NCBI GenBank assembly: GCA_003254885.1
Contig: QANT01001537.1
Span: 1 to 22,959 of the forward strand
DNA: 22,959 nt
Direction of reading: 5' to 3'
Origin: Purshia tridentata
Taxonomy: Eukaryota; Streptophyta; Magnoliopsida; Rosales; Rosaceae
Shown: positions 1 to 10,669 of the stretch, piece after piece
Numbering within the stretch: position 1 is the first letter of the stretch
Layout of the letters: every line of letters starts with the position of its first letter
Position numbers and translations under genes: made by a program
Notes under the pieces: model-generated
What the model was told of the DNA's origin: nothing
The model's input: only the letters and a program-made list of their open reading frames with translations
Database searches by the model: none

Positions 1-69
1 CCCCCCAAAAAAAATATGTTTTAAGAACTCTATCAATATGAAAATGTATAATACTTTAACGTGGTACAG

Positions 70-2615
70 GTGAAAGTGTTTGGGACTCTTGTGAAAGGCC
101 TCAGAATTGCAATGGATTTGTTAACGCTATTACAGAATGAAGCGCATATAATTGAACCATTATCAAAAGTATTTAAATTTCCAATTCTAAGTGGCAGTGA
201 TGGGCTTGTTCAATATCTTACCCAATTTGTAGCAGCTGTAGATAGTGACTTCCCAAATTACCAGGTATTCTTTGTTCAATGCTCATATATTGCTTATCTA
301 CAGCTGTAGATAGTTCAAGAGTTAAACCTATGCAGATTACTGACATTGATTTTGGTGCCAGAATCATGATGCAACCAATTCGGATGCTGAAACACTGTCC
401 ATATTGATTGAGCTATTTATTGAGAAAGCAACTGAATGGTCTGATGTCATACATGCCATCAACTGCATTGATGTACTAAGATCTTTTGCAGTTACTGCAA
501 GTTTCCAATGTGGGGCTATGTCCAGACCTTTTATTTTGCCTCAATTGGAAAATTTGACTTTGGATGGAGAGAACAGAGGTCCTACACTTAAATTTAAAGG
601 ACTATGGCATCCATCTGCACTTGGGGAAAATGGAGGACGTCCTGTCCCAAATGACATAGTCCTAGGTGAGGATACAGAAGGCTATCATCCACGCACTTTA
701 CTATTGACTGGACCAAATATGGGTGGGAAATCAACTCTTCTTCGTGCTACATGTCTGGCTGTTATTCTAGCCCAGGTTCTTCTTTTCCCTTGAGTAATTT
801 GTTTTGTTGTTTAGAACTGAGAAGCTTGATCATGAAAAGTTTATAGGCTTTGGAGCATTAAATGTTTTGATGTTTAGTCTTTTAATTCTTTAATGGCTTG
901 CAGCTGGGCTGTTATGTGCCTTGTGAGAAATGCGTCCTCTCACTTGTGGATATCATCTTCACACGGCTTGGTGCCACTGATCGTATCATGACTGGCGAGA
1001 GTAAGTTTTTTCACAAAACTAATAGTCTCATTTTCATTGCTTTTATTCATTGTGATTTGAATCGCCTGTGTGAAAGAAGAAAAAAAAAAAAAACCAGATG
1101 CTGAATTCTCTCAACTCTTTTTGTCAGCGTCATTATTAACAAGCTCTGTAAATCCTTTTAAATTTAAAAAGGAAAATAACAAATTCTAGCAATCTTGGTG
1201 ACTGGGGATTGCATGACTGGCGAGAGTAAGTTTTTTCACAAAACTAATGGTCTCATTTTCATTGCTTTTATTCATTGTGATTTGAATTGCCTGTGTGAAA
1301 GAAGAAAAAAAAAAAAAACCAGATGCTGAATTCTCTCAACTCTTTTTGTCAGTGTCATTATTAACAAGCTCTGTAAATCCTTTTAAATTTAAAAAGGAAA
1401 ACAACAAATTCTAGCAATCTTGGTGACTGGGGATTGCATTAGATTATTTGTTTGCTGGACTTGGTGTGGTGTTAGGCTGTTCCTAGTTATCGCAGATTAA
1501 ATTTTTGTGGTGGTGGTTTTCATTAAATAATTTTAACTGACTGTGTCCAATGCTCATAAATAGAGAGAAGGCTTTTATTTTGGTGTTCTACACTGGATAA
1601 GAATTGTTGAGTCCTGACTTCTTCTTGCTTTAATAGTTGTAATAATTTGTGGCGTATTTAGTAATAACTCACACCAGGAACTTGAGTAAACATCACTTGC
1701 AGGATACAGTGGTTTGCAGGCATACGCGAGGACTATATCTGTTAACATGATGCCTGCAATCATATAATTGACAATCTTCACTGTTGAAACTTGGACTTAA
1801 ACATGCATTAACAGAGACAAACTTGTGATATTTTGAATTGAAAAATTTGATCATGGAAGTGCTCTCATTTTTCATTCTCTTGTAGGTACCTTCTTTGTGG
1901 AATGCACAGAAACAGCATCAGTTCTTCAACATGCCACACAAGATTCTTTGGTTATTCTTGATGAATTGGGTCGTGGAACAAGTACTTTTGATGGATATGC
2001 CATTGCATATGCTGTGAGATTTCCTTCTTTACTACTAGGCCATCATACTAGCATTCAATTAAAAATTTCCTATTATCATCTACATTCATGGTTCAATTGT
2101 GTATTGTCCTTGTTTAACAGATTCATCTGTTTATACTTGGTCAGGTGTTTCGCCATCTGGTGGAAAAGATTAACTGCAGACTATTATTTGCGACACACTA
2201 TCACCCACTGACAAAGGAATTTGCTTCTCATCCGCATGTAACACTGCAGCACATGGCCTGTGCTTTTAAGTCAAAATCTGAATGCTTTCCTAAAAGTGAC
2301 CAGGAGCTGGTATTTCTTTATCGCCTTTCCTCCGGGGCATGCCCGGAGAGTTATGGACTGCAAGTAGCAATGATGGCCGGGATCCCAGAGCCGGTGGTTG
2401 AAGCTGCTTCCAAGGCTGGCCAAGTAATGAAAAAATCAATCGGAGGAAGTTTTAGGTCCAGTGAACAGAGGTCAGAGTTCTCAACTCTCCATGAGCAGTG
2501 GCTGAAGACCCTGGTAACTACTGCACAGACTGGTAATTACAATGACGAAGATTCTTTTGATGTATTGTTTTGCTTGTGGCACGAGCTGAAGAGCTCTTAT
2601 AGACTGGGAAACTAA
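70..2615 (+). CDS. MSH7: DNA mismatch repair protein MSH7 (MutS homologue), 3' part
   Basis: Plant-specific MutS homologue related to MSH6; in plants it pairs with MSH2 (MutS-gamma) to recognise certain base mismatches in the nucleus. The gene enters from the left of the window. Visible exons: 70-264, 362-775, 904-1000, 1886-2013 and 2145-2615, all with GT..AG introns and consistent phases, giving 434 residues to the TAA at 2613. The Walker A motif GPNMGGKST is at 710-736 and Walker B with signature loop ([13 protein letters not shown]) at 1948-1986, followed by the FATHYHPL switch segment. The carboxy end ([13 protein letters not shown]) resembles Arabidopsis MSH7 as I recall it, rather than MSH6. 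The first visible exons cover the lever/clamp region. Oddity: the intron 1001-1885 carries a tandem duplication including a copy of the 5' splice site. The amino-terminal half, with any mismatch-binding Phe-X-Glu motif, is outside the window. Confidence 0.93.
987..1436 (+). repeat. 225-bp tandem duplication spanning the MSH7 exon end and splice donor
   Basis: Bases 987-1211 are repeated head to tail at 1212-1436. I count only four differences (1024/1249, 1063/1288, 1128/1353, 1177/1402), all transitions. Both copies keep a run of 14 A of equal length. The unit starts with the last 14 bases of the MSH7 exon ending at 1000 and includes its GTAAGT donor, so an identical donor context recurs at 1226. 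The bases gcat occur at the unit end in both copies (1211-1214 and 1436-1439), giving short microhomology at the junction. The near-identity suggests a recent event. Confidence 0.95.
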
Positions 2616-3255
2616 CAAAAGGCACGAGATTGATAGATTGCAGTGTAAAAATTTATAGTTTTGGTGACTTTAGCATGTAACCTTATTGTAGGAATGGGGT
2701 TAGCGAATCCATCTGCTATGTAGTGGTTTAATTAGTCCCTTTTGTAAATTTCTAATTCGGTGGTCCACCTTCAAAAAAATGGTAATCAGACTTTTAGAGT
2801 TTTCACAATGGAATCACAACTATTTTCTTTAGTTATACCGAAAGAGATCGAACTCGTGATCTAAACACAGCTTTTTTCTTCCCATCAGGATTTAGATCTT
2901 ATTCTTTTGAGTACTAAACGGATTGAAATGAGGAGATAATAGTGGTAGAACACATCAAATATTCATCCTTAACCATACAAATTAAATAAAAACTAAACAA
3001 AACTATAAATTAAACTAACCTCTTGTTTTCCCGGGTAATCCGGGTGGCTACCTTGCTTTCTCAAGTTTTAACAAAAACTCTGTAATTACAAAATTACTCT
3101 CCTATTCCACGCTTCATATTTTCAGTCAACACTTTTATAACTCCAACACTAAAACCCAAAATGGTCCTTCAATACTAGAACCACACAACTTCCCACCAAA
3201 ATTTAATTTCCTGTCGTCCTAACCGTTTTTCGAACTCAAACGAACAAAGCTTTCT
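2616..3255. other. Spacer: MSH7 3' UTR and GNL2 promoter
   Basis: About 640 bp between two genes on the same strand, AT-rich. It must hold the MSH7 3' UTR and the GNL2 promoter and leader. I see no convincing TATA box or polyadenylation signal to place boundaries. A stretch near 2847-2866 (atcgaactcgtgatct) loosely resembles a tRNA B-box on the minus strand but has no supporting A-box or repeat ends. Confidence 0.5.
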
Positions 3256-6200
3256 ATGGAGAACAATGAAGAAGACAAGAACAAGCAAGCGATCAAATCC
3301 AGAAGGAAAGAGCTGGGTCTCTCGTGCATGCTCAACACCGAAGTCGGCGCCGTCCTCGCTGTCATCCGTCGCCGTCCATTGGACACTCAGTCCCATTGCT
3401 TCGCCATTGCAGAAGACAGCATTGACCCATCTCTTCTCCAATCCCTAAAATCTCTGCGCGCTCTGATCTTCAACCCCCAACAAGAATGGCGGACCATCGA
3501 CCCCTCCATCTACCTCTCCCCATTCCTCGACGTCATCGAAAGCGACCACGTCCACGCCGCCGCCACCCGGGTCTGCTTGTCGGCCACCCTGAAGATGCTC
3601 AAGCTCGGCGTCTTCGACGAGAAGACCCCCGGGGCCAAAGAAGCCATTGACCACGTCGTCACCGCCATCACCACCTGCCGGCTCGAGCGGACCGACCCAG
3701 TCTCCGAAGACGCCGTCCTGATGAACATTCTGCACGTTCTGACCGCCGTCATGAACCACCGCACCTCGGTTTTGCTCTCCGATCAGGCCGTCTGCACCGT
3801 CGTCAACACCTGCTTTCACGTGGTGCAGCAATCGACAAACCGAGGGGACTTGCTCCAGCGAAGCGCCAGGTACACAATGCACGAGCTGATCCAGATCATA
3901 TTTTCAAGATTGCCTGAAATCGAGGTGAGGGACGATGAAAATGGCTCCGAAACTGATACTGAAGATGCTGATGATGTTGATGCGAATTTGGATTCTGGGT
4001 ATGGAGTTCGATGTGCGGTTGATATATTCCACTTCTTGTGTTCTCTGCTAAATGTGGTTGAAGTGGTGGAGACAGATGGGCATACGGTGCACACAGCTGA
4101 TGAAGATGTGCAGCTTTTCGCGCTGGTTTTGATAAACTCGGCGATTGAGTTGTGTGGGGATGGAATTGGGATGCATTCGAAGCTTTTGAGGATGATAAAG
4201 GATGATCTGTTTCACCATTTGGTCCACTACGGAACCTGTTCGAGCCCTCTTGTTTTTTCTATGATTTGCAGTACGGTTTTGAATATGTATCACTTTCTTC
4301 GCAGGTTCAATTTGTTGGGTTCATTTGGAGATGCTTTATTAAGTTTCTTCTTCTTGTTTTGACATTGAAAATGCTATGCTATACCTTTCTTTTGCAGGTT
4401 CATTCGTCTCCAACTAGAATCTTTCTTCGCGTTTGTGTTGTTTAGAGTTGCAGCTCCAGGAGCCTCAACCCAACTTCAAGAAGTTGCACTTGAAGGGATT
4501 ATAAATTTCTGCAGGCAACCAACATTCGTAGTCGAGGTCTATGTGAACTATGATTGTGATCCCCTTTGCCATAATGTATTTGAGGAGATCGGGAGGTTGC
4601 TTTGCAAGCAGTCATTTCCAGTGAATGGCCCTTTGACAACTTTACAGATACAAGCCTTTGAAGGGTTGGTAATCATCATTCACAACATTGCTGACAATAT
4701 TGATCGAGAATATGATACAAGCCCTTCTGGACCATACCCGGTTGAAATTCCCGAGTATAAACCCTTTTGGGAAGACAAACCCAAAGATGATTTAGAAACT
4801 TGGGTGCAGTTTATAAGGCTAAGGAAAGCACAGAAGAGGAAAGTTTTGATTGCTGGACACCATTTTAATCGAGATGAGAAGAAGGGCATTGAGTACTTGA
4901 AACTCCGCAACTTAGTCGCAGATCCTCCAGATCCAAAGGCTTTTGCTTTCTTCTTCCGATTCACGCCTGGGATAGATAAGATAATGATAGGGGATTATCT
5001 TGGTGATCCGGATGAGTTTCACATTAAAGTTCTTAAAGAATTCACTGAAACCTTTGGATTTTCAGGTATGAATCTTGACAGTGCGCTCCGAACTTATTTG
5101 GAGACTTTTCGTTTGCCAGGAGAGTCCCAGAAGATTCAGCGCATTCTTGAAGCATTTTCAGAGTATTTTTATGATCAACAATCTGCAGATATTTTCGCAA
5201 ATAAAGACACGGTATTCATTCTTTGCTACTCTCTTATTATGCTCAATACTGATCAACACAATCCACAAGTGAAGAAGAAGATGACAGAAGAAGAGTTCAT
5301 AAGGAACAACAGAGCAATCAATGGAGGGAAGGATCTTCCTAGAGAGTATCTCTCTGAGCTTTTCCAATCTATCTCAAACCATGCAATCACCCTTTTCAGT
5401 CAATCTGGTCTGCCAGTAGTAATGAACCCAAGCAGATGGATTGAGTTGATGAATCGATCCAAAATGGTGCAGCCTTACATTGTATGTGAGTTTGATCGCC
5501 GGCTAGGGAGAGATATGTTTGCTTCTATTGCTGGTCCATCAGTTGCAGCTCTTTCTGCTTTTTTTGAGCAAGCTGAACAAGAGGAATTGCTCCATGAATG
5601 CATTGAAGGGTTGTTCTCGGTAGCCAGGATAGCTCAGTATGGACTAGAGGACACTCTTGATGAGCTCCTTGCCACATTCTCCAGATTCACTACACTGTTG
5701 AATCCTTATGCCTCTGCAGAAGAAACCCTCTTTTCTTTTAGCAAAGATTTGAAGCCAAGAATGGCTACACTTTCTGTTTTCACCATTGCAAATAGTTTTG
5801 GAGAGTCAATTCGAGGAGGTTGGAGGAACATTGTGGACTGCTTGTTGAAACTCAAAAGGCTTAAGCTACTTCCCCAATCTGTCATTGAATTTGAGACTGC
5901 TGCTTCCGCCTCATCATCTGAGACCGTAACATCTGAGTCGGGTATAATCTTCCCTGATCATGATCCCAAATTTGGAGGCCGCCCTTCTGGCATGATGACT
6001 CGGTTCTCACATTTTCTATCACTAGAGAGTGCAGAAGACGCTGTATCCCTTGGCATGAGTGAATTTGAACAGAATCTTAAGGTTATCAAACAATGTCGAA
6101 TTGGGTGCATCTTCAGCAATAGTTCAAACTTTCCTGAAGACGCTTTGCACAATCTTGGGCGTTCTTTGATATATGCAGCTGCTGGGAAAGGGCAAAAGTT

Positions 6201-7491
6201 TAGCACACCAGTTGAAGAAGAAGAAACTGTTGGGTTCTGCTGGGATTTGATTATTGCCATCGCCTCGGCCAACATCCAGAGGTTCCAGGCATTTTGGCCT
6301 AGTTTTCATGACCATCTGCTAGCGGTTGCTCAGTTTCCCATGTTCTCCCCTATCCCATTTGCAGAAAAGGCCATTTTAGGCCTCTTCAAGGTCTGTCTCA
6401 AGCTACTCGGAACATACCGACCTGACAAAGTCCCTGAGGAGCTCATTTTCAAGTCAATAAATCTAATGTGGAAGCTGGAAAAAGAAATTATAGACACCTG
6501 TTGTGAGTTCATAACACAATCAGTAAACAAGATTATCATCGAGTACCCAGCCAATTTGCAAACCCAGCTTGGATGGAAGTCAGTTCTTCACTTGTTATCA
6601 GTCTCTGGGCGACACCCCGATACCTATGAACAGGGAGTTGAGACTCTGATCATGTTGATGTCTGATGGAACCCATGTTTCACGTACAAATTATCCTTACT
6701 GTATTGATTGTGCCTTTAGTTTTATTGCACTCAAGAACAGTCCATTGGAGAAGAACTTGAAGATTCTGGACCTGTTAGCAGATTCTGTAAATTTGTTGAT
6801 CCAATGGTATAAACATCAATACTCAGATCCTGGGAGCAACTATAGTGTGTCGAGCAACACAAGTAACTCCTCTTTAGAGGATTTAAAGGGTTTTGGCTCT
6901 TCTAACTTTAGCATGAACTTATTTGTCAAACTAGGGGAGGCTTTTAGAAAGACCAGCTTGGCTCGGCGTGAAGAGATAAGAAACCATGCAATCTTATCTC
7001 TTCAAAAAAGTTTCAAACTGGCTGAGGAATTGGACTTCACCCCAGTCAATTGTATCAACTTTTTCAACCTCGTTGTTTTTGCAATGGTTGATGATTTGCA
7101 CGAAAAGATGTTGGAATACTCGCGAAGAGAGAACGCGGAGAAGGAGATGAGAGGCATGGAAGCGACCTTAAAGACTGCAATGGAGCTCTTGACAGATGTG
7201 TACTTGCAGTTCTTGATGCAGATATCACAGTGTAATGGGTTCCGGACGTTTTGGTTAGGAGTGTTGAGAAGAATGGACACATGTATGAAAGCTGATTTAG
7301 GGCCATATGGTTTCTCAACGACACTGCCAGAACTAGTGCCAGGCTTGTTGAGAAAGATGATTACTGAGATGAAGGAAAAAGAGATTTTAGTGCAGAAGGA
7401 AGGTGATGATCTCTGGGAGATAACCTATATTCAGATACAGTGGATAGCTCCTACAGTCAAGGAGGAACTATTTCCAGAGGAAAGTTTGTAA
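3256..7491 (+). CDS. GNL2: ARF guanine-nucleotide exchange factor GNOM-LIKE 2
   Basis: Large GBF1/GNOM-type ARF-GEF that activates ARF GTPases for vesicle budding on endomembranes; Arabidopsis GNL2 acts in pollen germination and tube growth. Two exons, 3256-4304 and 4398-7491, joined in frame (AG|G) across a 93-bp intron, give 1380 aa. Arabidopsis GNL2 is about the same length. Order: DCB/HUS amino-terminal region (residues 1 to about 480, with acidic stretch near 230-245), SEC7 domain (about 500-685), then the long HDS region. The SEC7 glutamic finger is E592 in LPGESQK. Residues Y627, S628, D635 and M645 match the YS/D/M set linked to brefeldin A sensitivity. The start is the first ATG, followed by a segment (KELGLSCMLNTEVGAVLAVI) typical of GNL2. 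The sequence is much closer to GNL2 than to GNOM or GNL1 as I recall them. Exon 1 is strongly GC-rich at third positions up to about 3850. Confidence 0.95.
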
Positions 7492-8267
7492 AGGATACGA
7501 ATGAAAAGGGTAGTTGGGTTAGTTTGGACAAAACAAGCAACAGAAATTAGGTGAAGAGGCAACTTTGTTCTAGTTGCCTTTCCATTTTCTTCTATTTTTC
7601 CCCTTCCAAATTTTGCTTCATACAATATTGATCTTGCCTTTAGAAGAATGTAAAGTAACAATAATTTTATTCCACATGTACAATACTTTTACTAGATAAA
7701 TTTAGTGTCCAAGTGCACATATTTCTGTTCAATTTAGATTGCAAACAACTTCCTCTCTCTCTCTCCCTCATCATTTCACCCACCATGAACAGTTGAAAAC
7801 TCACAAGCTCCCATAAGTGGGAGTTCATTGGAAAAACAAAATCATGATGTCTCATTCACGGGAATTATGAAGCCTTTGGCGTTTATCTTAACTACCATTA
7901 ATTCTTTATCACCATAATCATATCATTCCCATAGTTTGCTCAAAGGACAAAAACAACTTAGCTAACCTCTTAGCAAAAAAACATATGTAATGGCCAAATT
8001 ATACTAAAGAACAAAGAAGTTAAAAATACACCAAAAAACAAATCAGGAATAAGTGTTGTATGTAAATCAGTACGATTCAATCATGGAATTAGTGACGATG
8101 ATATAATCATTCTTAACAAACCTTTTCAATCATGAATTATTAGAATGCAAGCAACCAAAACTCTAGTTAGTTAATCTTAACCATCAAGCCTTCCATATTT
8201 ATAGAATCCATATCCACATGGTTTATCACTCTCTCAATCATCTCTATGCATTACTGTTCCAAGTACA
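7492..8267. other. Spacer after GNL2, with a short TC-rich microsatellite
   Basis: About 775 bp of AT-rich sequence between GNL2 and the membrane-protein gene. It should hold the GNL2 3' UTR and the next promoter. A pyrimidine tract of alternating TC lies at 7751-7769. No gene, hairpin or mobile element is evident. Confidence 0.5.
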
Positions 8268-9143
8268 ATGTCAAGAAGAACAGCACAAGTCCTTAACTCG
8301 CTCAATCTCATGAGCACAACCCAGATTTTCAGAGAATCCATCAGAGTTATACTCCTCCATCCAACCCATTTCCATTCCATCTCCATCTTCCTCTTTTCCC
8401 CTCTGCCAACCTCACTATTCATCTCACACTTTCTTCTTCACCATTTTCCCCAAATACCTTCCTCAACAATCAAAATCACAGATCATATACTTCAACATCC
8501 CCTGCCCAAACTACTATACAAAACCATTTTTCACATTATTATATGCTTCCCTTCATCTATCACTTTCTCTCTTCTTGGAAGAGCTGCTACTATTCAAGCT
8601 GTTTCAGACGGTTACAATGGAATTACCCCTGACAGAAGAAGGTTGCTTATGAGAAGTGGGATCGCTTGGATTAAGCTTCTGAATACAGGTCTATGTGAAT
8701 TCCTAATTGTACTTGGACTCCTTGGATTTTTGGTTGCCAGTCTAGCACTAGTACCAAAGATGCTATTTGTATGTGGTATCTGTTCAGAAGTATCAGGATT
8801 CTGGGGTGTCCTTGGGTTTCTAGGGGTACCCTTTTGTGTGGCATTTGCACATGTTATGGTTGTGGGGAACCTAGCAAGGGTTTTATCAGTGTTGGAGGGT
8901 GAGTGTTATGGGTTTGAGTCATTAATAAAGGCCAAGAGTCTCATGGAAAGAAAGCGAAAAACAGCTTTAGTTATGGCTTTGTTGAGTAATACAGGTTTTA
9001 GATTAGTTGAATGTTTGTTTGACTTTAGGATGTGCAAGGGAATCAGTTTGTGTGAAGGTCCCCTGCTGGTTTCCATGTACTCTTTGCTGCTTGTTTTCGA
9101 CACCGTCATGAATGTTGTATTCTATTATGCATGTAAACCTTGA
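8268..9143 (+). CDS. Uncharacterised plant multi-pass membrane protein
   Basis: Single-exon frame of 291 aa beginning at ATG 8268 and ending TGA 9141-9143. I do not recognise a named family. It resembles the loosely annotated plant transmembrane proteins with a conserved central segment after the second hydrophobic stretch (here GRAATIQAVSDGYNG). Hydrophobic segments lie at about residues 36-58, 80-102, 133-170, 180-205 and 268-287, with a weaker one near 230-250, so roughly five or six passes. The amino terminus is polar with Ser and Arg, without a cleavable signal peptide. A basic loop (SLMERKRK) at about 223-230 probably faces the cytosol. The coherent membrane topology, the absence of stops over almost 900 bp in AT-rich DNA and the clean start support a real gene. 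Substrate and location are unknown. Confidence 0.72.
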   Translation: MSRRTAQVLNSLNLMSTTQIFRESIRVILLHPTHFHSISIFLFSPLPTSLFISHFLLHHFPQIPSSTIKITDHILQHPLPKLLYKTIFHIIICFPSSITFSLLGRAATIQAVSDGYNGITPDRRRLLMRSGIAWIKLLNTGLCEFLIVLGLLGFLVASLALVPKMLFVCGICSEVSGFWGVLGFLGVPFCVAFAHVMVVGNLARVLSVLEGECYGFESLIKAKSLMERKRKTALVMALLSNTGFRLVECLFDFRMCKGISLCEGPLLVSMYSLLLVFDTVMNVVFYYACKP

Positions 9144-10669
9144 AATTTCAACATCTTTGCCCAAAGGAAAAAATGAAAATGCTCCTAAAGTCTTATCTAC
9201 ATCATTTGAGTACAATGCATGTATGCCCGTATAGTGCTCGAGAAAAATCAAGACCTACTCCTATTGAGCAGAAATGCAAAATCGCAGCAATGCAGATTTC
9301 AAGAAAATGAACAAACTTTTGCAAGAAATATGAAGAATCATATTCATGAAAATGTCTGAAGTGTATAACAACATATGATACAGTAACAGGTTAACATTAA
9401 TCAAAAACCTCCATGGTTATCAGATTACATATAAAGTTTTTTTTTTTTGGCCAGTCGTTACAAAATTAGATAGAACTTCCAAAAGAATTCAAATGTTAGC
9501 AAAAGCCTTCTTGAGCAGAGAACAGATGTTCCTCTTCAAAACAGTAGAGAGCAGGATCCGATGCCACCATACTTCTCAAAAGTCCTGAGACAAGAAATTA
9601 GGACAACGAAATTCCATCACTAACAATAAAAATGTTTCTAAACCAATAAAATTGATGATGACAACGTTCAACCTTAAAAGAGTACAGTAAAAATATACAA
9701 AGAACTGACACAAAAATATTTTAGATCATTCTGCAACCAGGAACAATGAAAAAGGGCACCCAAGCAAGTAGTATTTGCTAGAAACAATGAAAATAATACC
9801 CATGAACAAAACAACAGAACCTAAAGAGATTTTTCTAGCTAAGCTAGACAGCTCTTGATCACTCTGGTATGTATGAACAATTTACAATGCTGAACAACAT
9901 CATCAAGGATAGTCAATGTCAAAAATTTTCCAGATCTTCTCAAATTATCAAAATCATTAAGCTAGCAAGTTCTATTGTTTGAGAGTCTAAAAGCCTTTAC
10001 CCTGACAATGTACCCCATATGACCCCATATGACCTCAACCAAGTTGTGTGTGGTCCTCGTACCCAAATCTGTTCCGCATGTAGTAATCAGAATTAATGTT
10101 TTTTTTATTCAATCAATTCAAATGGTACTTAAAGTCACTAGTATTTTCCCCTTACTTAATTTAAAAACCATGTATCTCACAGATAACTGAAGCCTCAACA
10201 CACAACACATGTGGCCCCTGCAAATATGAAGATCTATCTACATTCCCATGCATGTCATGATTTGTGGGGTTATTAATTTCTGGGGGAAGGGAGAGTGCTC
10301 ACAACATTGAGACCATATCTTTAATGTATTTGACGCTAAAATTAGTAGTTAAAAAAAACCATAGTAAATCAAATGCTTCCCAAAACAGAGCTACTCAATC
10401 AAGGGAGAAATACCATGAAACATATATTCACGCAAGTTAACAAACTAAAGTCAGTTTCACAAAGGAGTAAATCATATGCAATAATGTGTTCGGAGCAAGT
10501 AATAAAACATTATACAATTATGGCAAACTTAACCTCTCATAATACAATAATGTCTCAGAAATTATACCAAATGAAAGACAAACCACAAATTTTATAGAAT
10601 TGTGGCAAGCAATTCAATATGCCAAGTAAGTTCAAGCAAAAACAAATATCATACAGACCCTCACCAGCA
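9144..10669. other. AT-rich spacer; may contain 3' UTR intron of the trihelix gene
   Basis: About 1.5 kb between convergent genes with no protein-coding frame I would support. On the minus strand it may hold a 3' UTR intron and terminal exon of the trihelix gene (see separate entry). A small tandem repeat of gaccccatat occurs near 10012-10030. Short frames such as 10373-10597 have no recognisable content. Confidence 0.45.
9470..10665 (-). other. Putative spliced 3' UTR of the trihelix gene
   Basis: On the minus strand the trihelix stop codon (10672-10670) is followed five bases later by a strong donor, CTG|GTGAGG, with the exon ending at 10665. About 1.08 kb further on there is a good acceptor: a pyrimidine-rich stretch ending cttgtctcag at 9585, preceded by a branch-like ctaat. 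The terminal exon would start at 9584 and run to an undefined end near 9470 or beyond; the left coordinate given is only approximate. This exon is less AT-rich than its surroundings and has a 28-codon open frame of unknown meaning. This is inference from splice signals only. Confidence 0.35.

Noticed and set aside
2845..2870. tRNA-derived SINE or tRNA gene on the minus strand
   Set aside because: Only a B-box-like string is present; no A-box, cloverleaf, poly-A tail or target duplication.
3445..3882. Minus-strand frame of 145 codons opposite GNL2 exon 1
   Set aside because: Produced by the GC-rich third positions of GNL2; the composition (G, D, V) mirrors the sense codons.
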